Shown here one piece after another: positions 1 through 8,591 of a stretch of DNA of 64,000 bases. The stretch is from assembly GCA_052066835.1 (NCBI GenBank), contig JBQHRJ010000012.1; one strand, written 5' to 3'. The notes under the pieces are model-generated. The model saw only the letters and a list, made by a program, of their open reading frames with translations, was not told the origin of the DNA and did not search any database. Position 1 is the stretch's first letter; every line of letters begins with the position of its first letter. A program made the translations under genes and the position numbers. This DNA comes from UBA2821 sp902763335. Lineage in GTDB: Bacteria; Bacillota; Clostridia; Lachnospirales; Lachnospiraceae.

Positions 1-351
1 TCATATGAAGAACTTGAGACATATTTGAAGAATATCGGAGAAAAAAACAGTAATGTTAAGTCGGTATTAGCTCAGTATAATAAGAAATATTTTAAGAACA
101 AGGTATTATACGTAAAATCTTATAAGACGGCAGTACCTGCACTTGGATTGTTTGCAGTAAAGAATTCTAAAAGTTCTTCAGGTGTGAATGTAACACTCAC
201 ACAGTATAATGTGGGAGCCGGTGATTCTTCAGACGCAGTTAGCAGGTATGCAGTTGTGGTAGAAATGACAAAATCTGCTGCTAAAAAAATCAATGTAAAA
301 AATGTGAAGGTAAAAATGAGTAATAATACGGCATATATGCCTATTGGTTAG
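1..351 (+). CDS. Hypothetical protein, C-terminal part (5' end outside window)
   Basis: The reading frame is open from the first base, so the gene begins upstream of the window and only its last 116 codons are seen. The visible part is lysine- and serine-rich, has no membrane segment, and alternates short beta-like stretches (for example VALLELS-like hydrophobic alternation around YAVVVEM). I do not recognise the family. The low hydrophobicity and Ser/Gly/Asn content would suit an exported protein, but the signal-peptide region is missing. A TTG at position 25 could serve as a start, but the frame is open before it and no ribosome site precedes it. A terminator follows the stop codon. Confidence 0.6.
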   Translation, partial: SYEELETYLKNIGEKNSNVKSVLAQYNKKYFKNKVLYVKSYKTAVPALGLFAVKNSKSSSGVNVTLTQYNVGAGDSSDAVSRYAVVVEMTKSAAKKINVKNVKVKMSNNTAYMPIG

Positions 352-381
352 AGTTGTTTTTCTGACAAATTGAATATGATA

Positions 382-422
382 TATAAAAGGCGAATTTATT
401 AAAAATAAATTTGCCTTTTATA
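382..422 (+). terminator. Probable intrinsic terminator
   Basis: A nearly perfect inverted repeat of about 18 bp (arms beginning ATAAAAGGCGAATTTATT) with a 3-4 nt loop follows the stop of the first gene. The right arm ends in CCTTTTATAT, so the U-tract is short. It separates the first gene from the LytTR regulator. Confidence 0.6.
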
Positions 423-497
423 TATTTAAAATTCATGATAGAATATTATGTTGATAGATAATTAAATATGATATTCTAAATTAATGGAGATACATTT

Positions 498-1211
498 ATG
501 ATAAATATAGCAATATGTGAAGATGACCCATTCTATATTGACAGATTAGAAAAATTGTGTGAGGGTTACAGGGAGAGTATTGATTTAAATATAGATAAAT
601 ATATGTCAGGGGAAGAATTGATTGAATATTGTGAAAATAGTTCAATTAAGTATGATATAGCATTTCTTGATATTGAAATGAAACAGATTAACGGATTGGA
701 AACAGCAAAATATTTAAAGGCGAAAAATATAAATGCAATAGTCATATTCATATCAGGATATACGAATTACATAACTAATACATTCAGGGTAGGAGCATTT
801 CAGTTTCTGATTAAACCATTCAAAGAGAGTGATTTTAATGAAGATTTTAAACGGGCAATCGAGAAATACAGAGAAGTTCATGCAAATTATATTATTAAAT
901 TCAGCGGTGAAACAAGCGTTGTGGAATATAAGGAAATCAAATATATAGAAGGATATAAAAGACATTTAATGGTTTATACGGAAGATGCCAGTTATGAGTG
1001 TGTTGGCAGTATAAATAGTGAAGCTGAAAAATTTAAGATATATCGGTTTATAAGATGTCATCAGGGATATATGGTAAATTTCAGCTACATAAGAGAAATA
1101 AACAAAAACAATATAGTATTGAAAAATGGAGAAGAGATTCCTATGAGCAGACGATACAGAGAACAGGTAATGAATACATTTAATCTGTATCTGGCAGATA
1201 CTCTGACATGA
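498..1211 (+). CDS. LytTR-family response regulator (AgrA/ComE type)
   Basis: This is a two-domain cytoplasmic transcription regulator of 237 aa. The receiver domain (about residues 3-120) has the acidic pair D9/D10, the likely phosphoacceptor D58 in the FLDIEM motif, and the conserved lysine K106 in KPF. The C-terminal half (about 135-235) is a LytTR DNA-binding domain, with the typical EIKYIEGYKRH, FIRCHQGYMVN and IPMSRRYRE segments. The start ATG is the only sensible one, although its ribosome site (GGAGAT) is modest. The GHKL kinase gene begins about 30 bp downstream, so the pair is a two-component system of the AgrC/AgrA kind, usually driven by peptide signals. A plausible target is the operon starting at 3301. 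Confidence 0.93.
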   Translation: MINIAICEDDPFYIDRLEKLCEGYRESIDLNIDKYMSGEELIEYCENSSIKYDIAFLDIEMKQINGLETAKYLKAKNINAIVIFISGYTNYITNTFRVGAFQFLIKPFKESDFNEDFKRAIEKYREVHANYIIKFSGETSVVEYKEIKYIEGYKRHLMVYTEDASYECVGSINSEAEKFKIYRFIRCHQGYMVNFSYIREINKNNIVLKNGEEIPMSRRYREQVMNTFNLYLADTLT

Positions 1212-1242
1212 AATTTAATCATACATATATATGGAGGAAATA

Positions 1243-2532
1243 ATGCTGATAAATATAGTGGATGTTGTAGGCGTGATGCTTGAGATAGTGTTGGCAGTAA
1301 ATTTTTTTGGGGTTGTAATGAATAGGAAGGAGATTGAAACAGAAAAATTTATAGCAGTTATTATAGGATGTATGATTACTCAGTCAATTGCCATTACGTT
1401 ACTGAAAGAACAATTAACTATAAATACAATACTTATAATATTACTTTACATATTGACATGTATGTATAAGTCTACAATCCAGTCAAGGGTAATATATGTA
1501 TTTGTTTTGATGGTATTGTACATGCTTTCGGAAGTATTAGTGGGGATATGTTTATCATTTTTAACAGGAGAATCTGTAGAAATTCTTAGTAAAAATATTC
1601 TTTATTATATGCAGGGTGTACTTATATCAAAACTGATAATGATAGCACTTATTAATATTATAGGATTGTATAGTTATAGAACGTCTATAAAGCTGTCAAG
1701 GAGCTTCATTCTTCCGTTTGTGATGCTTCCTTTGACTACATTTATGGTTAGTTATGTAATGTCAGAATTTATGTATAAATCAAGTCCCGGGCGGATCATG
1801 GATTTGGCAGTGGTAGCTGTGATAACTCTTATATTTTCCAATCTGATTGTATTTTACATATATGAACATCAGATAAGGTTGACTGAAATACACACTAAGG
1901 AGACGATGCTTAATAAAAATCTGGAGCAGCAACTTGGATATTATAAGGAACTGTCAGAAAGGCAGAACATATCTAATAAGAGTATGCATGATTTGAAAAA
2001 TAAGATATTTTCCCTGAAGGAGCTTATAGAAAATAATCCTGACAAGGGACTTGAGGAAATAAGCAATATATGTGATGAAGTTGTAGCAAGCTATTCTTTA
2101 AAATATACACATATACCTGCAGTTGATTCTCTTATATCTGCTAAAATGCAGATAATGGAACATAACAATATAAAATTTAACTGTAATGTATATATACCGG
2201 AGAATAATAGCTTTGATTCTATGGATATGTGTATTCTATTGGGAAGCCTTCTTGATAATGCAATAGAGGCTAATCAGAAAATAAAAGAAGAACGATATAT
2301 TAGGATGATGATGAAGCAGAATATGTCATATCTGAGTATTGTGATAGAAAATCCTGTATGTGAAGAAGTAGAATTTTGGAAAGAGGATGGTTTTACGACT
2401 AAGAATGAGAAGGAACTGCATGGATATGGAGTGAAAAGCGCAAGGGAAGTGGTTAAGAAATATGATGGGGATTTATTGTACATTATGAAAGAAAAAAAGG
2501 TTAAGGCGGTAATAGCCATAAAAAATCCGTAA
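1243..2532 (+). CDS. GHKL-domain sensor histidine kinase (AgrC-like)
   Basis: Membrane sensor kinase that partners the LytTR regulator upstream. The N-terminal ~200 residues form about six hydrophobic helices. They are followed by a linker with a phosphoacceptor-like region (SMHDLKNKIFSLKELI) and a GHKL ATPase domain with an N-box (GSLLDNAIEA) and a G-box (GYGVKSAREVV). An upstream in-frame ATG at 1231 overlaps the Shine-Dalgarno site GGAGG (1233-1237), so the ATG at 1243 is preferred. The family belongs to histidine kinases sensing autoinducing peptides. No obvious AgrB/AgrD pair is visible in the window, so the signal is unknown. Confidence 0.92.
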   Translation: MLINIVDVVGVMLEIVLAVNFFGVVMNRKEIETEKFIAVIIGCMITQSIAITLLKEQLTINTILIILLYILTCMYKSTIQSRVIYVFVLMVLYMLSEVLVGICLSFLTGESVEILSKNILYYMQGVLISKLIMIALINIIGLYSYRTSIKLSRSFILPFVMLPLTTFMVSYVMSEFMYKSSPGRIMDLAVVAVITLIFSNLIVFYIYEHQIRLTEIHTKETMLNKNLEQQLGYYKELSERQNISNKSMHDLKNKIFSLKELIENNPDKGLEEISNICDEVVASYSLKYTHIPAVDSLISAKMQIMEHNNIKFNCNVYIPENNSFDSMDMCILLGSLLDNAIEANQKIKEERYIRMMMKQNMSYLSIVIENPVCEEVEFWKEDGFTTKNEKELHGYGVKSAREVVKKYDGDLLYIMKEKKVKAVIAIKNP

Positions 2533-2558
2533 AATTAATAATAAAATATAGTGAGAAG

Positions 2559-2608
2559 AAAACTGATAAGATATTAATTTGTTGTTAAATTATATCTTAT
2601 CAGTTTTT
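2559..2608 (+). terminator. Intrinsic terminator after the kinase gene
   Basis: A 16-bp perfect inverted repeat (AAAACTGATAAGATAT and its complement) is followed by a T-run. It closes the response regulator/kinase unit. Confidence 0.85.
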
Positions 2609-2714
2609 ATTTATGGGAGAAACTCACAGAGCGTATTCTTTGTATTTATAAAGCTATTATACACAAGTGTAATTGTACTGTTGAAACATACGAGTAAAAT
2701 ATATATAAAAAAAG

Positions 2715-2743
2715 TTGATTTATGTAGAAAAATGAAGTATTAT
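2715..2743 (+). promoter_or_regulatory. Probable sigma-A promoter for the stand-alone LytTR gene
   Basis: TTGATT at 2715-2720 and TATTAT at 2738-2743 are separated by 17 bp, about 35 bp before the gene start. The rest of the 2533-2776 gap holds the terminator and AT-rich sequence without a credible gene. Confidence 0.5.
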
Positions 2744-2779
2744 ATATTTTGTATAAAATAAAAATTAATGAGGTGAATG

Positions 2780-3139
2780 ATGAAAGATAAAAATACTGAA
2801 ATGAGAAAAAGGGAGAAAATAATTATAAGTGGAAATGAATGGAAGGAAATTGTATATATTGATGAAATCATGTATATTGATGCGTATAATGGAAAAACAA
2901 CAATACATACTGATACAGATGAAATTGAGACTAGAGAGTCACTTCTTGTTTGGGGTGATAAATTAAAATCAAAAGGTTTCTGGCAGGTACATAAATCATA
3001 TTTGGTTTCAATAAAATATATAAAAAAAATTAAGCAATATGAATTGGTGTTACAAAATACACAAGAACGTATTCCGATATCCAGAAGGAGATACAGTGAG
3101 TTTGAGAAGAATTTTAAAGAATATATTAATAATTATTAA
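2780..3139 (+). CDS. Stand-alone LytTR DNA-binding protein
   Basis: A 119-aa protein consisting almost entirely of a LytTR DNA-binding domain, without a receiver domain. Typical elements are the EIVYIDEIMYIDAYNGKTTIH strand region, FWQVHKSYLVSIKYIKKI and IPISRRRYSEF. Two adjacent ATGs are possible (2777 and 2780); the ribosome site GAGGTG at 2770-2775 fits the second better. It resembles the DNA-binding half of the regulator at 498, so it may act on the same operators, perhaps as an unphosphorylated regulator or competitor. It sits directly upstream of the secreted-protein/ABC operon, with candidate LytTR repeats between them. Confidence 0.88.
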   Translation: MKDKNTEMRKREKIIISGNEWKEIVYIDEIMYIDAYNGKTTIHTDTDEIETRESLLVWGDKLKSKGFWQVHKSYLVSIKYIKKIKQYELVLQNTQERIPISRRRYSEFEKNFKEYINNY

Positions 3140-3170
3140 TATATAGTGTTGTGGTATTAATATCTGAATG

Positions 3171-3200
3171 AAAGGTATAATATGTGAGATGAACGGTGTT
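3171..3200 (+). promoter_or_regulatory. Candidate LytTR operator (direct repeats 21 bp apart)
   Basis: AAAGGTATA (3171-3179) and AACGGTGTT (3192-3200) are imperfect direct repeats with a 21-bp period, the spacing expected for two LytTR monomers (9-bp repeats, 12-bp gap). A further AAAGGT lies at 3208. The pair sits immediately upstream of the -35 of the next promoter. Sequence agreement with known LytTR boxes is partial. Confidence 0.4.
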
Positions 3201-3227
3201 GAGAATTAAAGGTTATGATGATATCAT
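3199..3227 (+). promoter_or_regulatory. Sigma-A promoter of the secreted-protein/ABC operon
   Basis: TTGAGA (3199-3204) and TATCAT (3222-3227) with a 17-bp spacer are each one base from consensus. The predicted transcript has a leader of about 65 nt before the ATG at 3301. Confidence 0.65.
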
Positions 3228-3300
3228 ATAGGTGAGGAATTTCTTAATTAAATAACAGTATGTATACCCGGGAAATACATCAGAGGAAAGGAATGAAAAT

Positions 3301-3708
3301 ATGAAAAAAAACATATTGAAAAAGGCTGCTGCGTGTTTAGGAATCTCAGCGTTAATGATTTCAAGCACATTTTCGACAAGTGCTAAAGCGGCAACTGCTA
3401 ACTGGAACACATTTTATGCATCATCATACAACAAGCAGATGAATTGCATATGTAGATTCCAATATCATTTGGGAACATACAATATAAGAATGGATTCATC
3501 AGCGGGGAGTGGAGTTGGTATAAGTAATATGATACAGGGAGCAGGAGGAACAGTATTGTCAAAGGCAAGTACTGTGGTAACACCTAGCAGACCAAATAAT
3601 ACAGTAAATGTAGTTAGTTCAGGAAGTAATATAACATATATTAATTCGATTCTGTCATTTAATATAAATAATACAACTGCATATACAACTGGAACCATTT
3701 GGTTTTAG
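3301..3708 (+). CDS. Small secreted protein, family not recognised
   Basis: A 135-aa protein with a clear Sec signal peptide: a lysine-rich start (MKKNILKK), a hydrophobic core and a likely cleavage site after AKA near residue 31. The mature part of about 104 residues is rich in Asn, Ser, Thr and Gly, contains a C-x-C pair (NCICRF) and ends in an aromatic TIWF. No retention signal or sorting motif is visible, so it should be released or loosely bound. It has a good ribosome site (AGGAAAGG). It is the first gene of an operon continuing into an anchored protein and an ABC exporter, under a promoter with LytTR-like repeats. That arrangement resembles regulated export of a peptide or bacteriocin, but sequence alone does not show an activity. 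Confidence 0.75.
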   Translation: MKKNILKKAAACLGISALMISSTFSTSAKAATANWNTFYASSYNKQMNCICRFQYHLGTYNIRMDSSAGSGVGISNMIQGAGGTVLSKASTVVTPSRPNNTVNVVSSGSNITYINSILSFNINNTTAYTTGTIWF

Positions 3709-3717
3709 AGTAAAAGT

Positions 3718-3739
3718 AGCTGCCATTAATTTGGCAGCT
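3718..3739 (+). promoter_or_regulatory. Intercistronic hairpin
   Basis: AGCTGCCA and TGGCAGCT form a perfect 8-bp stem with a 6-nt loop, starting 10 bases after the stop of the secreted-protein gene. There is no T-run, so it is more likely an mRNA-stabilising or partial-attenuation element that lets the first gene be expressed above the rest. Confidence 0.45.
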
Positions 3740-3767
3740 ATAAAATTATAGGAAGGATGAATGAAAA

Positions 3768-5096
3768 ATGAAGAAGACAGGGATAGTTGTAGCGGTAATA
3801 ATAGTTGCATGTACTGCCGTATATGTTGTTTCAAATATTTTAGTAAATAACAAAGAGGCAGAAAACCAAAAAGATATACAAGGTGCAGATGATAAAAGCG
3901 TAGTATATGCATCATTAGATGAAATCAGAAGTCAGGCGGCTGATGAATTAGATGATATAAAAAATGGAAAATACCCGAATATGAAATGTGGGGATATTCA
4001 TTTAGACATAACTGATGCAGATACTATAAGAAATATTAATATAAGCCAGATGAATCAGTTGGGGAAGGATAATCTTGAGATAATTGAAAATCAGAAAAAA
4101 CTGTTGGAAGAAGAATTGGGAGATGGGCTTGTAGAAGAATGTTTTCTTGATGGAACATCTAATCTTAAATATGAAGAAGCTAAGAAAGCAATAGAGGATG
4201 GAACATATCATGTACATGGAGGAACAGAGAGTATGTTGCCTACTCTTGGTTATACATTATCTGCTGATTCAGCACAGGAACTGCAAGAAAAGATGATGGA
4301 CGAGAATTATGATGGGCACTATGATTATGAAATGAATCCATATAATATAGATACCTATAAATATGGACATATCGTGGGAAACCTTGCATCTGTATGGATA
4401 AATAAAGGAAAAATATTTTCATATGAAAATAATAATGAATGGGAGGAGCCTAAGTATTATTTTGAAGTATCGGACAGTTGGGAGATAGAGGATGCCGAAA
4501 TGGATAAAAAAGTGACATTGAGTAATGGGGATATATCCATAGGAGACGCTACACAATATGTAGAAGAATATTTTAGAGACAAACTTCCATATGAGGTTAA
4601 TCCGGAAGTTGAGAAAGTAGTTGATAAGGTCAGCATAATAAAAATAAATGATGATATAAATGCACTTATGTTCAAAACGACCAGAGAATATAATGGCATG
4701 AAATTCGAAAGTGATGATAATGGAGCAGGATATTTTGACATTCCAAAGTATTGTAAAGATATTTCAGAATCATATATGATAGATACTGATGATATAGATA
4801 TATATAGTGGAGATACATGTGCGGTGGATATAAAGGTGAAATCGGAGACGGATAAGTGTGTAACACTGGCAAGTGCTGTTCAGATAGTTTCACAGAGTAT
4901 AGGTGAAAATTCAGAATACGATATTTCAGCCATAGATACAGTATATAGAAATTTATTTGTTGATATGAGTATAAATGAATTACAGGGAACCCCATGCTGG
5001 AGAATCTTAGGAAGAAATATTACATCAAATGAAACTATAGATTTTTATGTGAATATGGCTGACGGGAAGCTTGATTACGAAAAACGTCCGGTATAG
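3768..5096 (+). CDS. Membrane-anchored extracytoplasmic protein of unknown function
   Basis: A 442-aa protein with one N-terminal hydrophobic segment (about residues 5-27) and a long acidic, presumably extracellular, domain rich in Asp, Glu, Tyr and Asn. The segment contains IVAC at residues 12-15, which could be a lipobox, but the hydrophobic stretch continues beyond the cysteine, so a simple membrane anchor is equally likely. I do not recognise the family. The gene lies between the secreted-protein gene and the ABC permeases, with a GGAAGGA ribosome site about 10 bp before the ATG. Its position suggests an accessory or lipoprotein-like component of the same export or immunity system. Confidence 0.6.
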   Translation: MKKTGIVVAVIIVACTAVYVVSNILVNNKEAENQKDIQGADDKSVVYASLDEIRSQAADELDDIKNGKYPNMKCGDIHLDITDADTIRNINISQMNQLGKDNLEIIENQKKLLEEELGDGLVEECFLDGTSNLKYEEAKKAIEDGTYHVHGGTESMLPTLGYTLSADSAQELQEKMMDENYDGHYDYEMNPYNIDTYKYGHIVGNLASVWINKGKIFSYENNNEWEEPKYYFEVSDSWEIEDAEMDKKVTLSNGDISIGDATQYVEEYFRDKLPYEVNPEVEKVVDKVSIIKINDDINALMFKTTREYNGMKFESDDNGAGYFDIPKYCKDISESYMIDTDDIDIYSGDTCAVDIKVKSETDKCVTLASAVQIVSQSIGENSEYDISAIDTVYRNLFVDMSINELQGTPCWRILGRNITSNETIDFYVNMADGKLDYEKRPV

Positions 5097-5121
5097 AAGT
5101 GTCAGTAGAATAGAGGTTGAG

Positions 5122-5961
5122 ATGTTACGAACAGAATTAGGAAAAATTTTGAAAAATCCGGTGTTTTATATATGTATACTGGCAGTGGTTGTTCTGCTGA
5201 TGTCAGGCAACGTATATAGGTCACCTGATACGGGGAAAACGTATACAGTATTTGATTTTATTTTTGCACATGACAGACAGGATATGCTTAAAAATTCGGG
5301 AATGGTAGCGGCAGATATCCTGTTAAATGGAATAGATAGCTATTTTAGTATGTTTCTCCCGATTATAGTGGCAATTCCATTTGTGATGGTAGTTCATGGG
5401 GAAAATAAAAATAATTGTGCAAGGTTTGAAATTTACCGGGTAGGAAAAGTGAGATATGTTGCAGGAAGATTTTTTGCATCAGTATTGACAGGCGGCATTG
5501 TCACAATGATAGGTTACATTATTTTTAGTATACTGGTTATGATAATATTTACAACAGATAGGAGTGCTATAATTGAGTATAGCAAAGATGAAATAATTAA
5601 TGCAGATATTATTACAAAGACAATGTATAATGCGTTTGGTTATACAGGTATTTATATTGTTAAGTTTGTCAGGGAGTTTATATATGGAGCACTGGTGGCG
5701 GTTCCGGCAATTATGCTTTCTTTTATAATAAAAAACAGATACATAATTATATCAGTACCATTTATGATATATTATCTGCTTGGTAAATTTATACAAAAAA
5801 CAGATATTAAAGTGTTGCGTTATCTTTTACCTGAGACAGTAAGCAGTATTTATGAAAACCATATGTTTAAAGCAATTGTAGCGTATAGTCTGGCTGTTAT
5901 TGCCGCAGTTGCTATATGTCTTATTTCTATAGAAAGGAAGTGTGATTGTGGCGGAGAGTAA
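5122..5961 (+). CDS. ABC-2 type transporter permease
   Basis: Integral membrane protein of about 279 aa with around six hydrophobic helices and a short cytoplasmic N-terminus (MLRTELGKILKNP), typical of ABC-2 permeases. The start is the ATG at 5122, preceded by GAGG at 5113-5116; a TTG further upstream lies inside the previous gene and lacks a ribosome site. A large extracytoplasmic stretch lies between the first two helices. It overlaps the next permease gene and belongs to the operon with the ATPase at 6848. The two permeases probably form a heterodimeric channel. The substrate is unknown; the secreted protein at 3301 is a candidate. Confidence 0.8.
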   Translation: MLRTELGKILKNPVFYICILAVVVLLMSGNVYRSPDTGKTYTVFDFIFAHDRQDMLKNSGMVAADILLNGIDSYFSMFLPIIVAIPFVMVVHGENKNNCARFEIYRVGKVRYVAGRFFASVLTGGIVTMIGYIIFSILVMIIFTTDRSAIIEYSKDEIINADIITKTMYNAFGYTGIYIVKFVREFIYGALVAVPAIMLSFIIKNRYIIISVPFMIYYLLGKFIQKTDIKVLRYLLPETVSSIYENHMFKAIVAYSLAVIAAVAICLISIERKCDCGGE

Positions 5962-6844
5962 AGGATGTACGGATGCAAAGCTTTCCTTTGTAAAGATATT
6001 AAATGTAGCACGTAATGAATACGTGAAATGGATAATAAATCCGAGACTTATATTATTTTTTGTTTTATACATATTTATTTATGATTATGTTATTTATGAA
6101 TTTTTAGTTGCGTCTGAAAGAATGGGGCAAAACATTATGTTGTTGGAACCGTTTATTGCCATGGCAAATTCACAGCTTATTATAATGGTGCTTCCGGCGG
6201 TATTTATGGTACTTATGAGTGATTTCCCTAAAACAGACGGCAATACGATGTTTTACATTCAAAGAGCCGGAAAGTATAATTGGATGTTCGGACAGGCTTT
6301 GTTTGGAATTATGGCAGCGGTGTCATATATTGTAGCAATACTGGTCATTTCAATTGTTCTGGTTGCCAGAAAAGCATATATGGTGAATTCATGGAGCAAA
6401 GTTGTTACGGAATATGTAAGGACATTTCCGAATGAAATAGGAGCAAAGGTGCCTATGCTTATAAATGGCAGGATGTATAATAATATGACACCATATAAAG
6501 CCTTTTGGGTAACGATAACATTGATGCTGTTATATCTTATGACAGTTGAAATGGTAATGCTGATTTCATTTTCAACAGGTAAGAGAATGCTTGGAATGAT
6601 ATTGGGATATGTCATAGTTGCGGTAGGCAGTAGTCTGTGCCTTGTTGATACGTATGCAAAATGGATATTCCCTTCAGCACATTCTATTGCGTGGATGCAT
6701 TATGATGAAGTGCTAAAGTTTTCAAAGTTTAATATCAGGTGGTCATATGGATATTTTCTGGTTGTTCTTATTGTAATGTTTATAATAAGTATGATTACGG
6801 TTAAAAGATATGATTTTGCAAAGGTTACGGACATGGAGGATTAA
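5948..6844 (+). CDS. ABC-2 type transporter permease (second subunit)
   Basis: Integral membrane protein of about 298 aa with a cytoplasmic N-terminus, about six hydrophobic helices and a large loop after the first helix. There are two possible GTG starts, at 5942 and 5948; the ribosome site GGAAG at 5936-5940 fits the GTG at 5948. The start overlaps the 3' end of the preceding permease by 14 bp, implying translational coupling. The ATPase gene begins 3 bp after its stop. It differs enough in sequence from the first permease to suggest a heterodimer rather than a recent duplication. Confidence 0.8.
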   Translation: MAESKGCTDAKLSFVKILNVARNEYVKWIINPRLILFFVLYIFIYDYVIYEFLVASERMGQNIMLLEPFIAMANSQLIIMVLPAVFMVLMSDFPKTDGNTMFYIQRAGKYNWMFGQALFGIMAAVSYIVAILVISIVLVARKAYMVNSWSKVVTEYVRTFPNEIGAKVPMLINGRMYNNMTPYKAFWVTITLMLLYLMTVEMVMLISFSTGKRMLGMILGYVIVAVGSSLCLVDTYAKWIFPSAHSIAWMHYDEVLKFSKFNIRWSYGYFLVVLIVMFIISMITVKRYDFAKVTDMED

Positions 6845-6847
6845 GGG

Positions 6848-7495
6848 ATGGAAAAGGATTATATAATTGAAGTCAATAATTTGAATCTTACAATAAAGAA
6901 AGACAGAATATTAAATAATATTAATTTACAACTGGAGCCGGGAAAAATTCATGGACTTATAGGCAGGAACGGTTCAGGCAAAACGATGCTTATGAAATGT
7001 ATATGTGGATTTGTAAGACCCACTTCGGGACAGGTGAAGGTTGAAGGCAGAATAATAGGTAAAGATGTTGATTTTCCGCAGAATGTGGGAATAATTATAG
7101 AAACACCCGGATTTGTGCCTTACTATAGTGGATACAGAAACCTGAAGATACTTGCGGATTTACGAAGGAAGATATCAAAGGAAGAAGTTTTAAGAACGAT
7201 GGAAGAAGTGGGATTAAAGGGAGCTGAAAATAAAGCTGTAAGAAAATACAGTCTTGGAATGAGACAACGTCTTGGGCTTGCACAGGCTATTATGGAAAAT
7301 CCGGATATCCTCATACTTGATGAACCTATGAATGGACTTGATAAAGAGGGAGTGGCTGATATAAGAGCTATATTATTAAAACTCAAAAAATCAGGAAAAA
7401 CAATATTACTCGTAAGTCATAATTCAGAGGATATAGGTGTATTGTGTGATGATATATATGAAATAGAGCATGGGAATATCAGTTTTAACGGCTAG
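6848..7495 (+). CDS. ABC transporter ATP-binding protein
   Basis: Cytoplasmic ATPase of 215 aa that would energise the two ABC-2 permeases upstream. Walker A is GRNGSGKT (39-46), the signature region is YSLGMRQRLG (134-143), Walker B is ILILDEP (154-160), and the switch histidine is H191 in LLVSH. The length is close to the minimum for a single nucleotide-binding domain, with no extra C-terminal regulatory domain. It is the last gene of the operon and ends at a strong terminator. The family includes exporters for bacteriocin immunity and peptide resistance, which fits a LytTR-controlled locus, but the substrate is not shown. Confidence 0.95.
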   Translation: MEKDYIIEVNNLNLTIKKDRILNNINLQLEPGKIHGLIGRNGSGKTMLMKCICGFVRPTSGQVKVEGRIIGKDVDFPQNVGIIIETPGFVPYYSGYRNLKILADLRRKISKEEVLRTMEEVGLKGAENKAVRKYSLGMRQRLGLAQAIMENPDILILDEPMNGLDKEGVADIRAILLKLKKSGKTILLVSHNSEDIGVLCDDIYEIEHGNISFNG

Positions 7496-7518
7496 AGATA
7501 TGTTATAAAACTATGGGA

Positions 7519-7562
7519 AAAACGCTGCCATCAGACGTTCTGTGTCTGACGACAGCATTTTT
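7519..7562. terminator. Bidirectional intrinsic terminator
   Basis: A 13-bp stem with two mismatches (GCTGCCATCAGAC / GTCTGACGACAGC) is flanked by an A-run on the left and a T-run on the right. It can end both the ABC operon (+) and the convergent anti-sigma gene (-). Confidence 0.85.
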
Positions 7563-8561
7563 CTATTTCTTTTTATGTCCGGTAGTGTAACCGATGACTA
7601 TAAGTGAAATACCCACTAATAAACTGATAACAATAACCGTAAAATATATATTTGCGTTGAATACCGCATTATCGGTAATTGCCGTTGAAAATCCCTTTGA
7701 TAAATCGAGATGTTCAAGACCGTTGTATGAGCCGGAAGGAATAAATATATTTATGACATTATTTGCAAGTCCAATCCAGAGTCCGATTAATATCGTAAGG
7801 ATTCCGGATTTTATAATTTTGGATGTTTTAATATACTTTATTACCACGGTGCATAGTAAAATGGCTATGATTATGTAAGTTGCCAGTGATAGTGACAGTT
7901 GCCAGTATTCCATATTATAATGTCCGTGAATCCCACATGCTATGAGCAGTATATACAGCCATATGCTGTCCCAGCCCAATACAATAAGAGGTCGGTATTT
8001 TGAAACATTTTCGTTCATTTTTATGTTGCTTAGTATAACCGGTACAAATATAAGCGATATTCCCAATATACATGAGGAAGATGCAATGAAAAACCAGTCA
8101 CCGTGAGTATATATGCAGCATGTAAACAGAAGCAGTATTAGTGAACCGGTGGAACACAATACAGTCCACATGAGCTTTTTTGATTCTGCCATAAGAGGTA
8201 CTACGATTAACGATGCGGTTAGAAGCATTGATGTCAGTACTATAAAGAACCAGTCAAGTGCATGACCGATGGCAATATTGCATATAAGACATATTACTAC
8301 AGGCAACATAAGAATTACTGATGTCACTATACCTATGGTATAAGTTTTTCTTTTAATATGTCGGTTGTGTTTTGATAAAATTTCATTTTTTTCTACATTC
8401 AGGTTTGTTTCAATAGAATTATCTTTCATTTGCTGTGACAGGTCACGGCAGGACTGACATTCATTGAAATGTTCTTCTATAATTTTCCGGCTTTCATCAC
8501 TGCATATCTCATCAACGTAAGATGGAAGCAGGTCCTTTATAACATTACAGTTATATTTCAT
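7563..8561 (-). CDS. Anti-sigma factor with N-terminal zinc-finger (zf-HC2) domain
   Basis: About 332 aa. The N-terminus matches a zf-HC2 anti-sigma domain: LLPSYVDEICSDES followed by HFNECQSC, giving the H-x3-C-x2-C zinc motif at about residues 36-43. A short linker is followed by about eight to nine hydrophobic helices, so the protein spans the membrane. A GTG at 8576 is possible, but the AAAGGAG ribosome site lies between it and the ATG (complement of 8559-8561), which is therefore chosen. It lies 30 bp downstream of the ECF sigma gene in the same operon and presumably holds that sigma factor inactive until an envelope signal arrives. Confidence 0.85.
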   Translation of the reverse strand: MKYNCNVIKDLLPSYVDEICSDESRKIIEEHFNECQSCRDLSQQMKDNSIETNLNVEKNEILSKHNRHIKRKTYTIGIVTSVILMLPVVICLICNIAIGHALDWFFIVLTSMLLTASLIVVPLMAESKKLMWTVLCSTGSLILLLFTCCIYTHGDWFFIASSSCILGISLIFVPVILSNIKMNENVSKYRPLIVLGWDSIWLYILLIACGIHGHYNMEYWQLSLSLATYIIIAILLCTVVIKYIKTSKIIKSGILTILIGLWIGLANNVINIFIPSGSYNGLEHLDLSKGFSTAITDNAVFNANIYFTVIVISLLVGISLIVIGYTTGHKKK

Positions 8562-8591
8562 ATTGTCTCCTTTCACCTGATAGTCAGGTAA

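Noticed and set aside
2579..2761. A 60-codon open frame after the kinase gene
   Set aside because: It starts at a TTG inside the terminator stem, has no ribosome site and a composition like random AT-rich DNA.
3301..3708. Calling the small secreted protein a lactococcin 972-type bacteriocin
   Set aside because: The locus layout is similar, but the conserved residues of that family are not visible and the mature part is longer.
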